Assembly (NCBI RefSeq): GCF_003399635.1
Contig: NZ_NBXB01000006.1
Location: 1 to 64,000, forward strand
Source of the DNA: Subtercola boreus
GTDB lineage: Bacteria; Actinomycetota; Actinomycetes; Actinomycetales; Microbacteriaceae
DNA: 64,000 nt
Direction: 5' to 3'
Shown here: positions 39,673-48,199 of the stretch, in pieces
How the letters are laid out: every line of letters begins with the position of its first letter
Position numbering within the stretch: the stretch's first letter is position 1
The notes under the pieces: generated by a model
Told to the model about the DNA's origin: nothing
What the model saw: only the letters and a program-made list of their open reading frames with translations
The model's database searches: none
Made by a program: the position numbers and the translations under genes

Positions 39673-40753
39673 AGTTCACGGCCAATCCCAGAGTCGCAGC
39701 ACACATCGCGATCAGGATACTCACCTGCACGAGGGTCTTTGCTGTGAACGTGGTGCGGAGCAGTGCGAGCATCTTCACGTCGATCATCGGGCCGAAGACC
39801 AGAAAGGCGACGATCCCGCCGGGTAGGAAGGTAGATCCGAACGACAGGATGAAGAACGCGTCCACGTTCGAACAGATGGCCACGACGAACGCGAGCAGCA
39901 TGAGTGCCAGCACAGACCAGAGCGGGTTGCTGCCGAGCGCGACCAGCAGGTTGCGCGAGACGGCGACCTGGATGAGCCCGGCGATCCCGGCCCCGATGAA
40001 CAGGGCGGGCATCATCGCGCTGGTCTCCGTGGAGAACTGCAGGAACGTGCGGCGCACGCGGCCGGTGCGGGGTGCGGCGGCATCTACAGCGCACGCCTCC
40101 TGGAACCCGGGCGTCAGCAAGGTCTCGGGCTGCGGGTGGCGGCTGAAGATCCAGCCGACCAGGTTGGCGATGAGAAGGCCGCCGACGATACGGGAGACGA
40201 GGATGCCGTCGTTCCAGCCGAATGCCTGGTAGGTCGTGATGATGGTGATCGGGTTGATGATCGGGGCCGCGAACAGGAACGTCATCGAATCCGCGACGGT
40301 GAGCCCGCTCATGATGAGGCCGCGGGAGAGTGGCACGTTCCCGCACTCGCAGACCGGCAGCAGCACCCCCAGTAGCGAGATGCTGAGCCGTCTCGCTGCG
40401 GGGTTCTTGGGCAGCCGCCTGAGCAGGAAGCCCTCCGGGAGCCACACCTGCACCAGGCTCGAGAGCACGATTCCGAGAAAGACGAACGGCAGCGACTCGA
40501 TGATCACGCTGATCGAGAGAGTGACGAAGTCGCGGGCCGGGTCGGTCATCCATGCGGTCAGCTCAGGCGGTGCCAGCCACCGGATGCCGACCAGAACCAG
40601 CACCGCGGCGATGCCGATCAGCGGGGCGGGGTTGAACTCGGAACGGGTGAGATCACGAAGCGACGGGTTCGCCCCGTCGAACCGCAGCCCGTTCGGCGTT
40701 CTCGGCGCGCGGATGTCTCGGCGCGACGATTCGCTCGTGGGCAGACGTGACAG
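39662..40753 (-). CDS. YraQ/UPF0718-type permease
   Basis: A membrane protein with eight or more helices and the family signature LLPVCECGNVPLSRGLIMSG, which carries the conserved Cys pair, followed by FLFAAPIINPITIITTYQAF and VVAICSNVDAFFILSFGSTF. These permeases are of unknown substrate and go with TIGR03943 partners, as here (11 nt overlap). The start is uncertain: the open frame extends to 40912 without a convincing ATG or GTG; a CTG at 40753 follows GGGAGGGT at fair distance and gives 363 residues, near the usual length. Confidence 0.82.
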   Translation of the reverse strand: MSRLPTSESSRRDIRAPRTPNGLRFDGANPSLRDLTRSEFNPAPLIGIAAVLVLVGIRWLAPPELTAWMTDPARDFVTLSISVIIESLPFVFLGIVLSSLVQVWLPEGFLLRRLPKNPAARRLSISLLGVLLPVCECGNVPLSRGLIMSGLTVADSMTFLFAAPIINPITIITTYQAFGWNDGILVSRIVGGLLIANLVGWIFSRHPQPETLLTPGFQEACAVDAAAPRTGRVRRTFLQFSTETSAMMPALFIGAGIAGLIQVAVSRNLLVALGSNPLWSVLALMLLAFVVAICSNVDAFFILSFGSTFLPGGIVAFLVFGPMIDVKMLALLRTTFTAKTLVQVSILIAMCAATLGLAVNFVF

Positions 40754-40780
40754 GGGACCCTCCCGAGGTTCGCCTCCATT

Positions 40781-40822
40781 GTAGGCAGGGCGTCGTAGGC
40801 AGGGCGCCGTAGGCAGGGCCGT
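40781..40822. repeat. three 14 bp tandem repeats upstream of the permease gene
   Basis: GTAGGCAGGGC plus three variable bases, repeated three times, in the space between the permease gene and the TetR gene. Confidence 0.8.
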
Positions 40823-40862
40823 CCTGGCCCCGCCGCCTGGCGTCAACAGGGCCGCCGCACAC

Positions 40863-40877
40863 CTGTACGGAGTACAG
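40863..40877. promoter_or_regulatory. palindrome CTGTAC-GGA-GTACAG ahead of tetR
   Basis: A perfect 6+6 bp inverted repeat 8 nt before the TetR start codon, positioned to block its expression when bound; typical for autoregulated TetR proteins. Confidence 0.55.
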
Positions 40878-40884
40878 TGGAGGC

Positions 40885-41568
40885 ATGAGTGCGTCCACGG
40901 AAACCAAGACACGAGGGAAGTCCCGCGAGCGGCTGAGCCGCGGGGTGTTGACGGCCAGCGCGCTCGAGATCGCCGATCGCGAGGGGCTCGAGGCGGTCAC
41001 GATCCGGCGGGTGGCGACTGACAATTCGGTCACGCCGATGGCGCTCTACTGGCACTTCGCCGACAAGGAGGCGCTCTTCGACGGTATCGCCGAGCGCATC
41101 TACGGGGAGGTGGCGCTTCCGGATCGCGTCGCCCCGTGGGATGTCGATCTGCACGCGGTGCTGGTTGCGGTGCTCGAGGCCCTGCGCGGGCATCCGCTGG
41201 TCGCGGAGATGGTGCCGTCGCGCATCATGAAGTCCGAGGCGGGCCTGGGGATCGCCGAGCGCGTGATCGGACTGCTGCGATCGGCTCGGTTCTCGCCGGC
41301 GGAGGCCGCTCAGACCGGGATGTTCCTGCTCTGCTCGCTGGTGGAGCTCGTGGCGATGGAGCCCGGGCAGGATGCCCAGGGGGATCCGGAGGCGCGGGAC
41401 GCGCATCTGCGGAGCAAGCGCGCTGCACTCGAGTCGATGGACCCGAAGAAGTTTCCCGCCCTGCTCGATTCTGCGGAGTTCTTCCTGGTCTGCCCGAGCG
41501 AGGATGCCTACTTCGGCCGGGGCGTCGACTTTCTCGTGGCAGGCACCCGCGGCATCCAACCCGCCTGA
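40885..41568 (+). CDS. TetR-family transcriptional regulator
   Basis: A 227-residue regulator: HTH region ALEIADREGLEAVTIRRVAT and VTPMALYWHFADKEALFDGI (TetR_N), then a helical ligand domain of the TetR_C_1-like class (LVAEMVPSRIMKSEAGLGIA, FLLCSLVELVAMEPGQDAQG). It lies directly upstream of a DHA2 efflux gene on the same strand with a palindrome between; it probably controls that pump and itself in response to a drug-like compound. Confidence 0.9.
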   Translation: MSASTETKTRGKSRERLSRGVLTASALEIADREGLEAVTIRRVATDNSVTPMALYWHFADKEALFDGIAERIYGEVALPDRVAPWDVDLHAVLVAVLEALRGHPLVAEMVPSRIMKSEAGLGIAERVIGLLRSARFSPAEAAQTGMFLLCSLVELVAMEPGQDAQGDPEARDAHLRSKRAALESMDPKKFPALLDSAEFFLVCPSEDAYFGRGVDFLVAGTRGIQPA

Positions 41569-41617
41569 GCGGCGGCGATGCCAGCCCCGCGGCATCCAGA
41601 CCCGTCTTGCGCTCCTA

Positions 41618-41652
41618 TACGTCGTAGATGTACGTTGTAAATGTACGACGTA
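41618..41652. promoter_or_regulatory. inverted repeat in the MFS gene promoter, candidate TetR operator
   Basis: TACGTCGTA and TACGACGTA form perfect 9 bp arms around 17 nt, itself containing further GTAC-like half-sites, 38 nt ahead of the efflux gene. Confidence 0.6.
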
Positions 41653-41689
41653 GATGCGCGTCGTACGGGAGCGGAAGCAGGAACAGACA

Positions 41690-43129
41690 ATGAGACAGAG
41701 CCCCTGGAGCACCCTCGTCGTGCTCGCGATAGCGCAGTTCATGGTGGTGCTCGACGTGACCATCGTGAACGTGGCGCTGCCGAACATGCAGAACGACCTC
41801 GGATTCGCTCCGGATGACCTGCAGTGGGTGATCAGCGCGTACACGTTGATCTTCGGCGGTTTCCTGCTGCTCGGCGGAAGGTCTGCCGACCTGATCGGGC
41901 GCCGGCGCGTCTTCGTGATCGGGCTCGTCGTCTTCGCGCTGTCATCGCTCGCGGCCGGACTCGCGACCTCGCCGTTCGAGCTGATCCTCTTCCGCGGGGT
42001 GCAGGGGCTCGGCGGCGCGATGCTCTCTGCGAGTGCTCTGACCCTCCTCACCGTGACCTTCGAGCACGGCCGCCGGCGGAACATTGCGCTCGGCATCTGG
42101 GGTGGACTCGCGGGTCTCGGTGGCACTCTCGGCGCGATCGTGGGCGGCGTTCTCGTCGACAGTCTCAGCTGGCGCTGGGTGTTCCTCGTGAACGTGCCGA
42201 TCGGTGTCATCGTGATCGTCGCGGCGTTCCTCATCGTGCGGGAGAGCCGCGCGGAGATCACCGGCAGGCGCACCTTCGACATCGCGGGAGCGGTGCTCAG
42301 CACGACCGGGCTGCTCGCGATCATGCTCGGCGTGATCCGCGCAGAACCGCTCGGCTGGGGCTCGCCCGAGGTGATCGGGCTGCTCGCCGGGGGAGTGCTG
42401 CTGCTCGGCGCGTTCGTGCTGGTCGAATCGCGTTCGGCGGCACCGCTGATCCCGCTCCGGCTGTTCCGCACGCGGAGCCTGTCGTTCTCGGTGGTCGCGC
42501 TCGGCCTGAACAGCGCAGGGTTCCTCGCGATGTTCTTTTTGACGGCGATCTTCCTGCAGCAGGTGCGGGGGCTCTCGGCGCTCGACACGGGGATCGCGTT
42601 CCTGCCAATGGGTGTCGCGGCCATCGTGGGCGCGGTGGTCGCCTCCCGATTCGTGACCACCTTCGGCACCCGGCCGGTGCAGATCGTCGCCGCGCTCATC
42701 AGCGTGGTGGGGCTGGTGCTGCTGTCGGGGGCGGATGCGCAGAACGACTATGCGACGAACCTGCTGCCCGGGCTGGTGCTGTTCGGGCTCGGCATCACGG
42801 CGATGGGGGTTCCGGCGCAGGTGGCGGCGCAGTCGAAGGTGCACCGGAACGACGCCGGTGCGGCATCCGGAGTGCTGAATGCGGGGTACCAGGTCGGCGG
42901 TGCGCTGGGGCTGGCCGTGATCACCACGCTGGCGACGTCGCACATCGCGGATGCGCTGGCCGGAGGCACGGCGCCGGTGGCTGCGGCGGTGGGCGGGTTC
43001 CAGTTCGGGCTGCTGGTGGCGGCGGTCTTCGCTGCCGCGAACATCGTGATCGCGGTGCTGTCGCCGTCGGTGAAGGTGACGGAGGCCGAGGCGACGGAGG
43101 CCGCGGAGCTCGAACCCGTCGCGATCTAG
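41690..43129 (+). CDS. MFS drug efflux transporter, DHA2 (14 helices)
   Basis: A 479-residue pump with about 14 membrane helices. FMVVLDVTIVNVALPNMQND is motif D1 of the DHA2 class, GGRSADLIGRRRVFVIGL motif A, and ALGIWGGLAGLGGTLGAIVG motif C, the mark of proton-coupled antiporters. The ATG at 41690 follows GCAGGAACA. The protein probably exports an aromatic or cationic drug under control of the TetR gene upstream. Confidence 0.93.
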   Translation: MRQSPWSTLVVLAIAQFMVVLDVTIVNVALPNMQNDLGFAPDDLQWVISAYTLIFGGFLLLGGRSADLIGRRRVFVIGLVVFALSSLAAGLATSPFELILFRGVQGLGGAMLSASALTLLTVTFEHGRRRNIALGIWGGLAGLGGTLGAIVGGVLVDSLSWRWVFLVNVPIGVIVIVAAFLIVRESRAEITGRRTFDIAGAVLSTTGLLAIMLGVIRAEPLGWGSPEVIGLLAGGVLLLGAFVLVESRSAAPLIPLRLFRTRSLSFSVVALGLNSAGFLAMFFLTAIFLQQVRGLSALDTGIAFLPMGVAAIVGAVVASRFVTTFGTRPVQIVAALISVVGLVLLSGADAQNDYATNLLPGLVLFGLGITAMGVPAQVAAQSKVHRNDAGAASGVLNAGYQVGGALGLAVITTLATSHIADALAGGTAPVAAAVGGFQFGLLVAAVFAAANIVIAVLSPSVKVTEAEATEAAELEPVAI

Positions 43130-43170
43130 CGCGGCGCCCGCCGGGCGGGCGGCGTGCGTGCGCATCGCGA

Positions 43171-43226
43171 CGAAGGGACGCAAAGTGTCGGAAAGCGCGG
43201 GCTTTGGAGCGCTTTGCGTCCCTTCG
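43171..43226. repeat. ~57 bp palindromic repeat, copy B, intergenic
   Basis: CGAAGGGACGCAAAG and CTTTGCGTCCCTTCG are perfect 15 bp arms around 26 nt with a weaker inner hairpin. It lies between the MFS gene and the FtsX-type gene, which converge, and is closely related to copy A. Confidence 0.9.
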
Positions 43227-43285
43227 GTGATGTGGGGGCGTGGGGCGCGGTGCGCGGACTGGAGCGAGGGGCGGGGCGCAGCGCG

Positions 43286-44785
43286 TCAGGCGGCGGCCAG
43301 CGCGACGGTCGGCGAGACGCGGGTCGCGCGGCGGGCGGGCGCGAGCGACGCGAGCAGCGTGAGGAGCGCCGCCGCGACGGCGACAGTCGCCACGAGCTCG
43401 AGGGGCAGGGTCGGCGCCACGAGACCGGGACTTCCGGCGATGCCGCCGAGGAGCGACTGGGCGCCGGCCCAGCCGTAGAAGGTTCCGAGCGCCACGCCGA
43501 GCACGACCGCCGACAGGGTGAGGGCCGTGCTCTCGGCCACGATCATCCGCCGCAGCTGGCCGCGGGTGAATCCGAGGGCGCGGAGCAGTCCGAGCTCGCG
43601 GGTGCGCTGCAGCACACTCAGCGACAGCGTGTTCACGAGACCGACGGCCGCAAGGAGGGCGCTGAAACCCATCAGGGCCGAGAAGACGACGACCGTGCTG
43701 ACGAGCATCCTGTCGACCCCCTCGTACACCTCGGGCTGGGCGGCCTGGGCCCTGCGGATCATCTGCTGGAAGCCGGCCGTCGCCACCGCGAACGTGGTGA
43801 TCAGGGTCACACCGATCAGCACTCCGACGGTTGAGCGGGCGCTCCGTTCGGGGTTCCGAACCGCGTTCCGGGCGGCGAGCAGGGCTGTCGGCCCGCGCCC
43901 GAAGAGCCGGCCGACGGCGCTCAGGATGACCGGCAGCACCCGGTTCGCGCCCACGATCACTCCCAGGAACGACACGATGCCGCCGACCAGCGCCACGAGC
44001 ACTCCCCGCGGGTCGCCGAGGCCGACGAAGACGCCTGCCGCGAGCAGGATGTCGCCCCCGAGGAAGAGCGCGAGAGCAACGGCGGCCCGGGCCGGCCCGC
44101 CCGCGGCTTCGCGCTGGTCGGAGGGCAGGGCGGCGGCGATCGCCTGGATCGGCGTCACGGCCAACACCCCGCGGGAACCCACCCACGATGCAGCCCAGGT
44201 CGTGAGCGCCACGGCGACCACGGGAATGCCGGCCACCGGGGTGAGGGGAGCGTAGGGCAGGTCGGGGAGCAACCCCGCAGCGACAGAGGTCCCGATCAGG
44301 AGGACCGTCACGACGGTGCCTCCCAGGGCCCCGAGTATCGACCCGGCCAGGCCGACGAGCAGCCCCTCGCGGGTGATGGATGCCCGTTCCGAGCGCGCGT
44401 GGGAACCGAGCAGTCGGCGCAGCGCAATCGCCCGGGTGCGACCGGCGATGATCGTCTGGAAGCTGTTGGCCGTGACGACGGCGCCCACGTACACCGCGAT
44501 GCTGAGGAAGATGACGGCCGCGATCGACAGGATGGAGGCCACCGTCGCGCTGGCGCCGGTGACGTCGTCGGCGGCGATGGCGGTGGTCAGCACCGACACG
44601 GTCTCGAGGAGCGAGACACCGAACGCCGCGCTGAGGGCGGCGACGAGGATGCTCGGGGCGTGCTCGCGGAGCGGGCGGGCGGCGGTGGGGCGGGCGGCGG
44701 TGGTGCGGGCGGTGCCGGTGCGGACAGCGCCCGGTCGCGGGGAGGCGGCGCGGGGGTGGGCGGCGCCGCGGCGGGCGGCGCTCAC
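43286..44785 (-). CDS. FtsX/MacB-type ABC exporter permease
   Basis: A 499-residue permease made of two FtsX-like units with about eight membrane helices. After a basic, Ala/Thr-rich N-terminus come [40 protein letters not shown] and, in the second unit, [20 protein letters not shown] followed by [20 protein letters not shown], the typical FtsX cytoplasmic coupling motif. GTG start overlapping the ATPase stop by 4 nt. It likely exports a peptide or lipid, or resists a cell-wall antibiotic, under the neighbouring two-component system. Confidence 0.88.
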   Translation of the reverse strand: MSAARRGAAHPRAASPRPGAVRTGTARTTAARPTAARPLREHAPSILVAALSAAFGVSLLETVSVLTTAIAADDVTGASATVASILSIAAVIFLSIAVYVGAVVTANSFQTIIAGRTRAIALRRLLGSHARSERASITREGLLVGLAGSILGALGGTVVTVLLIGTSVAAGLLPDLPYAPLTPVAGIPVVAVALTTWAASWVGSRGVLAVTPIQAIAAALPSDQREAAGGPARAAVALALFLGGDILLAAGVFVGLGDPRGVLVALVGGIVSFLGVIVGANRVLPVILSAVGRLFGRGPTALLAARNAVRNPERSARSTVGVLIGVTLITTFAVATAGFQQMIRRAQAAQPEVYEGVDRMLVSTVVVFSALMGFSALLAAVGLVNTLSLSVLQRTRELGLLRALGFTRGQLRRMIVAESTALTLSAVVLGVALGTFYGWAGAQSLLGGIAGSPGLVAPTLPLELVATVAVAAALLTLLASLAPARRATRVSPTVALAAA

Positions 44786-45582
44786 GCGGCGACCTCGAGG
44801 TCGAGCATGAGGCGGCTGATCTCGTGCGCCGACGACGGCCCCCGGTCATCCACCACGCGCCCATCGGCGAGGAAGATGATGCGGTCCGCAAAACTCGCAG
44901 CGATCGGGTCGTGGGTCACCATCGCGATGCTCTGCCCGTGTTCCCGGCTCGCGCTCGTGAGCAGCCCGAGCACATCGCGGCTCGTCTTCGAGTCGAGGTT
45001 GCCTGTGGGCTCGTCGGCGAAGATCAGTTCCGGTCGGGTGACCAGCGCGCGGGCGATCGCTACCCGCTGCTGCTGCCCGCCCGACAGCTCGTGCGGGCGG
45101 TGGCCGAGCCGCGCGGTGAGCCCGAGGGAGTCGACCAGCGCGAGCATCCGCGCCGTCTCGGCAGCGTCGGGCCGGTGACCGTCGAGCTCGTACGGCAACA
45201 GGATGTTCTGCTGCACGTCGAGCGTCGGTACCAGGTTGAACGACTGGAAGACGAACCCGATCCGGCGTCGGCGCAGCAGGGTGAGCGCACGATCGTCGAG
45301 CCGGGTGATGTCGGTTCCGCCGAGGAAGACGGTTCCGGATGTCGCGCCGTCGAGCCCGGCCATGATGTGCATCAGCGTCGATTTGCCCGATCCGCTCGGT
45401 CCCATGATCGCCGTGAAGCTGCCGGACTCGAGCCGGAGGGTGACGTTGCGGAGTGCGCTGACCGCGGCGGAGTCGGCTCCGTACGACTTGCTCAGGTTCA
45501 GAGTCTCGGCGATCGGCGCCCGGAGCGCGGCGTTCAGGTGCTGGCGGGCCGGAACGGGCGGGGTGAGGGTTTCTGGGGTCAT
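44782..45582 (-). CDS. ABC transporter ATPase (MacB/LolD type)
   Basis: A 266-residue ATPase with Walker A ([20 protein letters not shown]), Q-loop ([14 protein letters not shown]), signature [20 protein letters not shown], Walker [14 protein letters not shown] and switch [14 protein letters not shown]. These are the MacB/LolD-class features. It immediately precedes the FtsX-type permease with a 4 nt overlap, so the pair forms one exporter. Confidence 0.94.
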   Translation of the reverse strand: MTPETLTPPVPARQHLNAALRAPIAETLNLSKSYGADSAAVSALRNVTLRLESGSFTAIMGPSGSGKSTLMHIMAGLDGATSGTVFLGGTDITRLDDRALTLLRRRRIGFVFQSFNLVPTLDVQQNILLPYELDGHRPDAAETARMLALVDSLGLTARLGHRPHELSGGQQQRVAIARALVTRPELIFADEPTGNLDSKTSRDVLGLLTSASREHGQSIAMVTHDPIAASFADRIIFLADGRVVDDRGPSSAHEISRLMLDLEVAA

Positions 45583-45663
45583 TCTCCGACCATAGGAAAG
45601 GGACTCATGCGCCGAATCGCTCGAAGGGATGACCGGGGTCAGCCAGAGGGATGATTCGGAGGT

Positions 45664-46338
45664 TCAGCCGGCCAGGCCGTGCTCGTAGGCGAAGACCACG
45701 AGCTGCACGCGGTCGCGGAGCCCCAGCTTGCCGAGCACGCGGCTGAGATGCGTCTTCACGGTGGCCTCGCTCACGAACTCGTCGGACGCGATCTCGGCGT
45801 TGCTGAGTCCGCGCGCGACCTGGCTGAAGATGGCGCGCTCCCGCACGGTCAGCGAATCGAAGGCCGACGGCGGTGGGGTCTTCGCCGAGCCGGCCGTGAA
45901 GTGGTCGAAGAGTTCGCGCGTCGCCGAGGGGGCGATCACGGCGCTGCCGCTGTGCACCATCCGGATCGCCGAGAGCAGAAAGGCGGGCTCGGCGTCCTTC
46001 AGCACGAAGCCGCTCGCCCCACTCCGGATGGCGCGCGCGGCGGCCTCGTCGAGGTCGAAAGTGGTCAGCACGATGATGCGCGGCCGTGCAGCACCCCGGG
46101 CATCCGCTGCGGCCAGGATGTGCTGGGTCGCCTCGATGCCGTTCATTCCGGGCATCCGCACGTCCATGAGGATCACGTTGGGGTGAACCACGGCCGCAAG
46201 CTCGACACTCGAGGCTCCGTCGGCGGCCTCACCCACAAGCAGCAGGTCGGGCTGGCTGGCCACGAGCATCCGGAGCCCGGAGCGGAAGAGCGCCTGGTCG
46301 TCGACGAGCGCGACGCGGATGACCACGGGGTCGCTCAC
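45664..46338 (-). CDS. NarL/LuxR-family response regulator
   Basis: A 224-residue response regulator: receiver with DDQALFRSGLRMLV, the phosphoacceptor in VILMDVRMPGMNGIEATQHI, T in VLTTFDLDEA and K in FVLKDAEPAF, and a C-terminal LuxR-type HTH (LTVRERAIFSQVARGLSNAE, then IASDEFVSEATVKTHLSRVL). GTG start at 46338 overlaps the kinase stop (GTGA). It probably activates the ABC exporter operon encoded just beyond it. Confidence 0.93.
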   Translation of the reverse strand: MSDPVVIRVALVDDQALFRSGLRMLVASQPDLLLVGEAADGASSVELAAVVHPNVILMDVRMPGMNGIEATQHILAAADARGAARPRIIVLTTFDLDEAAARAIRSGASGFVLKDAEPAFLLSAIRMVHSGSAVIAPSATRELFDHFTAGSAKTPPPSAFDSLTVRERAIFSQVARGLSNAEIASDEFVSEATVKTHLSRVLGKLGLRDRVQLVVFAYEHGLAG

Positions 46339-47681
46339 GCGGTGACCGCCCGACTCGGTGTCGGCTGGAGTCCTGTCGTGGCTGCGGGAATCGGCAGCTG
46401 GGCTGAGACCACGAAGAGCGTGCCCCGTGGTGCGGCGGCGAGCACGCCGCCGGCGAGGGTCGCGCGCTCGATCATGCCGGGGATGCCGTGGCCTGGGCCG
46501 GCGGCCGGTTCGGGCGCTGCGCCGGTGGAGGGGGTCGCCAACGCCGAATCGGCGCCCACGCCTACGCCTGCGAGCGGGTTCGTGCTCGTCACGGTCACCC
46601 ACAGCTCCTCCCGGCCCCAGTCGAGCGCGACGACCACGGGTTTCGCCCGGTCGGCGTGCCGGAGCGCGTTCGTCAGCGCCTCCTGCACGATGCGGTAGAC
46701 GGCGAGCTCGCGGGGGGAACCGAGGGGCGCGGAGACACCGCTCGTGCGGAGCTCGACCGTGAGCCCCGTCGACCCGAACTGGCGGGCCAGGTCATCCAGC
46801 TCGCCGAGTCCCGGTTGCGGTCCGCTCGGCTCGTTGTGCCGGAGCTCGCCGAGCAGCACCCGGAAGTCGGCGAGCGCCCCGCGTGCGGTGCTCGCTATCG
46901 TGCTCAGTGACTCGTCGACGAGGTTGTGCCCATCCCGCGGGTTCGCGATCTGATCGTGATGTATGCCTGATGAGGCATGCAGGTAGCGGGCGCCGTCGGC
47001 CTGGGCGATCACCACGGCAAGCGAGTGCGCGACGATGTCGTGCATGTCCCGGGCGATGCGGTTGCGCTCCTGCTCGACGATGACCGCCTGTTCGGCGAGG
47101 AGCCGGTCGTTCTCTGCCGCCTGCTGGGCCGTGCGGCTCGCCTCCGAGCGGGAGAACGCTCGCGTCAGCACCCCCAGTACCCAGCTCAGGATGAACACCG
47201 CCACCGCACCGGTGAAGACGATCAGAGTGCTCTCCGCCACCGTCGCGAGTTCGCCGTTCAGACCGGCACGGAGGCCCTGGTAGATGACCGAGGGCGTCGC
47301 ATAGGTGAGCAGTGCGGGAATCGTCACTGTGTAGAGCGTCGCGAGTGCGGCCCCGACGAACGTCGACGCGAAGCCGAGCCAGCGCAGCACGCTGGGACCG
47401 TAGGCGGCGCTCGAGTAGAGCACCGGGAGGATGGCGAGGTCGGCGAGGCCCGGATCCTGCCGCAGCAGCATCTGGAGCACGGCGACCAGCCACGCGAGGA
47501 TGAGCGCGAGCGGCGGACTGAACCGGCGGAGCGCGAGAGCGACGCCCATCCCGAGGGCCACCCCGGCGTCAGCGAAACCCACGTAGCCGGACTGGGCCGT
47601 GTAGGCGAGCGCCACAACGACGAGAAGTGCGGCCACGCCGATGTCTGTTCCCAGCTGGCGGGAGGTGAGGGCGCGGATCAT
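46335..47681 (-). CDS. sensor histidine kinase, HisKA_3 (NarX/DesK-like)
   Basis: A 448-residue kinase with four to five N-terminal membrane helices, the phosphoacceptor box ERNRIARDMHDIVAHSLAVV, and an ATPase domain with VQEALTNALRHADR (N box) and GHGIPGMIER (G box). A Pro/Ala-rich stretch lies between the N and G boxes. There is no extracytoplasmic sensor domain, suggesting membrane-stress sensing, as in LiaS-type kinases. The stop overlaps the response-regulator start. Confidence 0.92.
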   Translation of the reverse strand: MIRALTSRQLGTDIGVAALLVVVALAYTAQSGYVGFADAGVALGMGVALALRRFSPPLALILAWLVAVLQMLLRQDPGLADLAILPVLYSSAAYGPSVLRWLGFASTFVGAALATLYTVTIPALLTYATPSVIYQGLRAGLNGELATVAESTLIVFTGAVAVFILSWVLGVLTRAFSRSEASRTAQQAAENDRLLAEQAVIVEQERNRIARDMHDIVAHSLAVVIAQADGARYLHASSGIHHDQIANPRDGHNLVDESLSTIASTARGALADFRVLLGELRHNEPSGPQPGLGELDDLARQFGSTGLTVELRTSGVSAPLGSPRELAVYRIVQEALTNALRHADRAKPVVVALDWGREELWVTVTSTNPLAGVGVGADSALATPSTGAAPEPAAGPGHGIPGMIERATLAGGVLAAAPRGTLFVVSAQLPIPAATTGLQPTPSRAVTA

Positions 47682-47860
47682 AAGAACACCGTAGGCGGCG
47701 CGCGGGGGCGCGGGGCGGCCACGCGGGGGATTCCGCATTATGGGCGGGCCGAAATCGTCCTTCCGATGGAGGAATCCCACCCGGCTGTGGGAGGTTGGAG
47801 GAAGCGTGCGCGGGTGACCGCGCCACGCACTGACACGCCATGCACTGACGAAGGAGAACC

Positions 47861-48154
47861 ATGATCACCGCCACGCTCGAACTGCGACTGAAGCCCGAAG
47901 CCGTCTCCGGATCGGAGGGCCTCATCCGCACGGTGCTCACCCAGACTCGCGCTCGCGAGGGCAACCTCGGCGTCGACGTCCTCATCGACCGCGACGACTC
48001 CACGCATGTGACGGTCGTCGAGCGCTGGGAGTCGATCGAGGCCGACACCGCGTACCGCGCCTGGCGCCAGACCGACGAGGGAAAGAGCGAGCTCGGCACG
48101 ATCCTGGCGGGGCCGCCCGTGCTGTCGATCTACGAGACGTCGTTCTCGCTCTAG
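47861..48154 (+). CDS. ABM-domain monooxygenase-like protein (quinol monooxygenase family)
   Basis: A 97-residue single-domain protein of the antibiotic biosynthesis monooxygenase (ABM) fold. It begins MITATLELRLKPEAVSGSEG and has LGVDVLIDRDDSTHVTVVER and ERWESIEADTAYRAWRQTDE, a typical pattern. AAGGAGAA precedes the ATG. Members are small cofactor-free dimers that oxidise polycyclic quinols or degrade heme; the substrate here is unknown. Confidence 0.85.
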   Translation: MITATLELRLKPEAVSGSEGLIRTVLTQTRAREGNLGVDVLIDRDDSTHVTVVERWESIEADTAYRAWRQTDEGKSELGTILAGPPVLSIYETSFSL

Positions 48155-48199
48155 GTACCGGTACGGTACCGGCGCCGGCTCCAACTCGGCACGGGCGCG

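Noticed and set aside
42921..44891. A 656-codon minus-strand ORF
   Set aside because: Shifted frame of the FtsX-type permease; the stretch RDAKRSKARAFRHFASLR in it is only the palindromic repeat read through.
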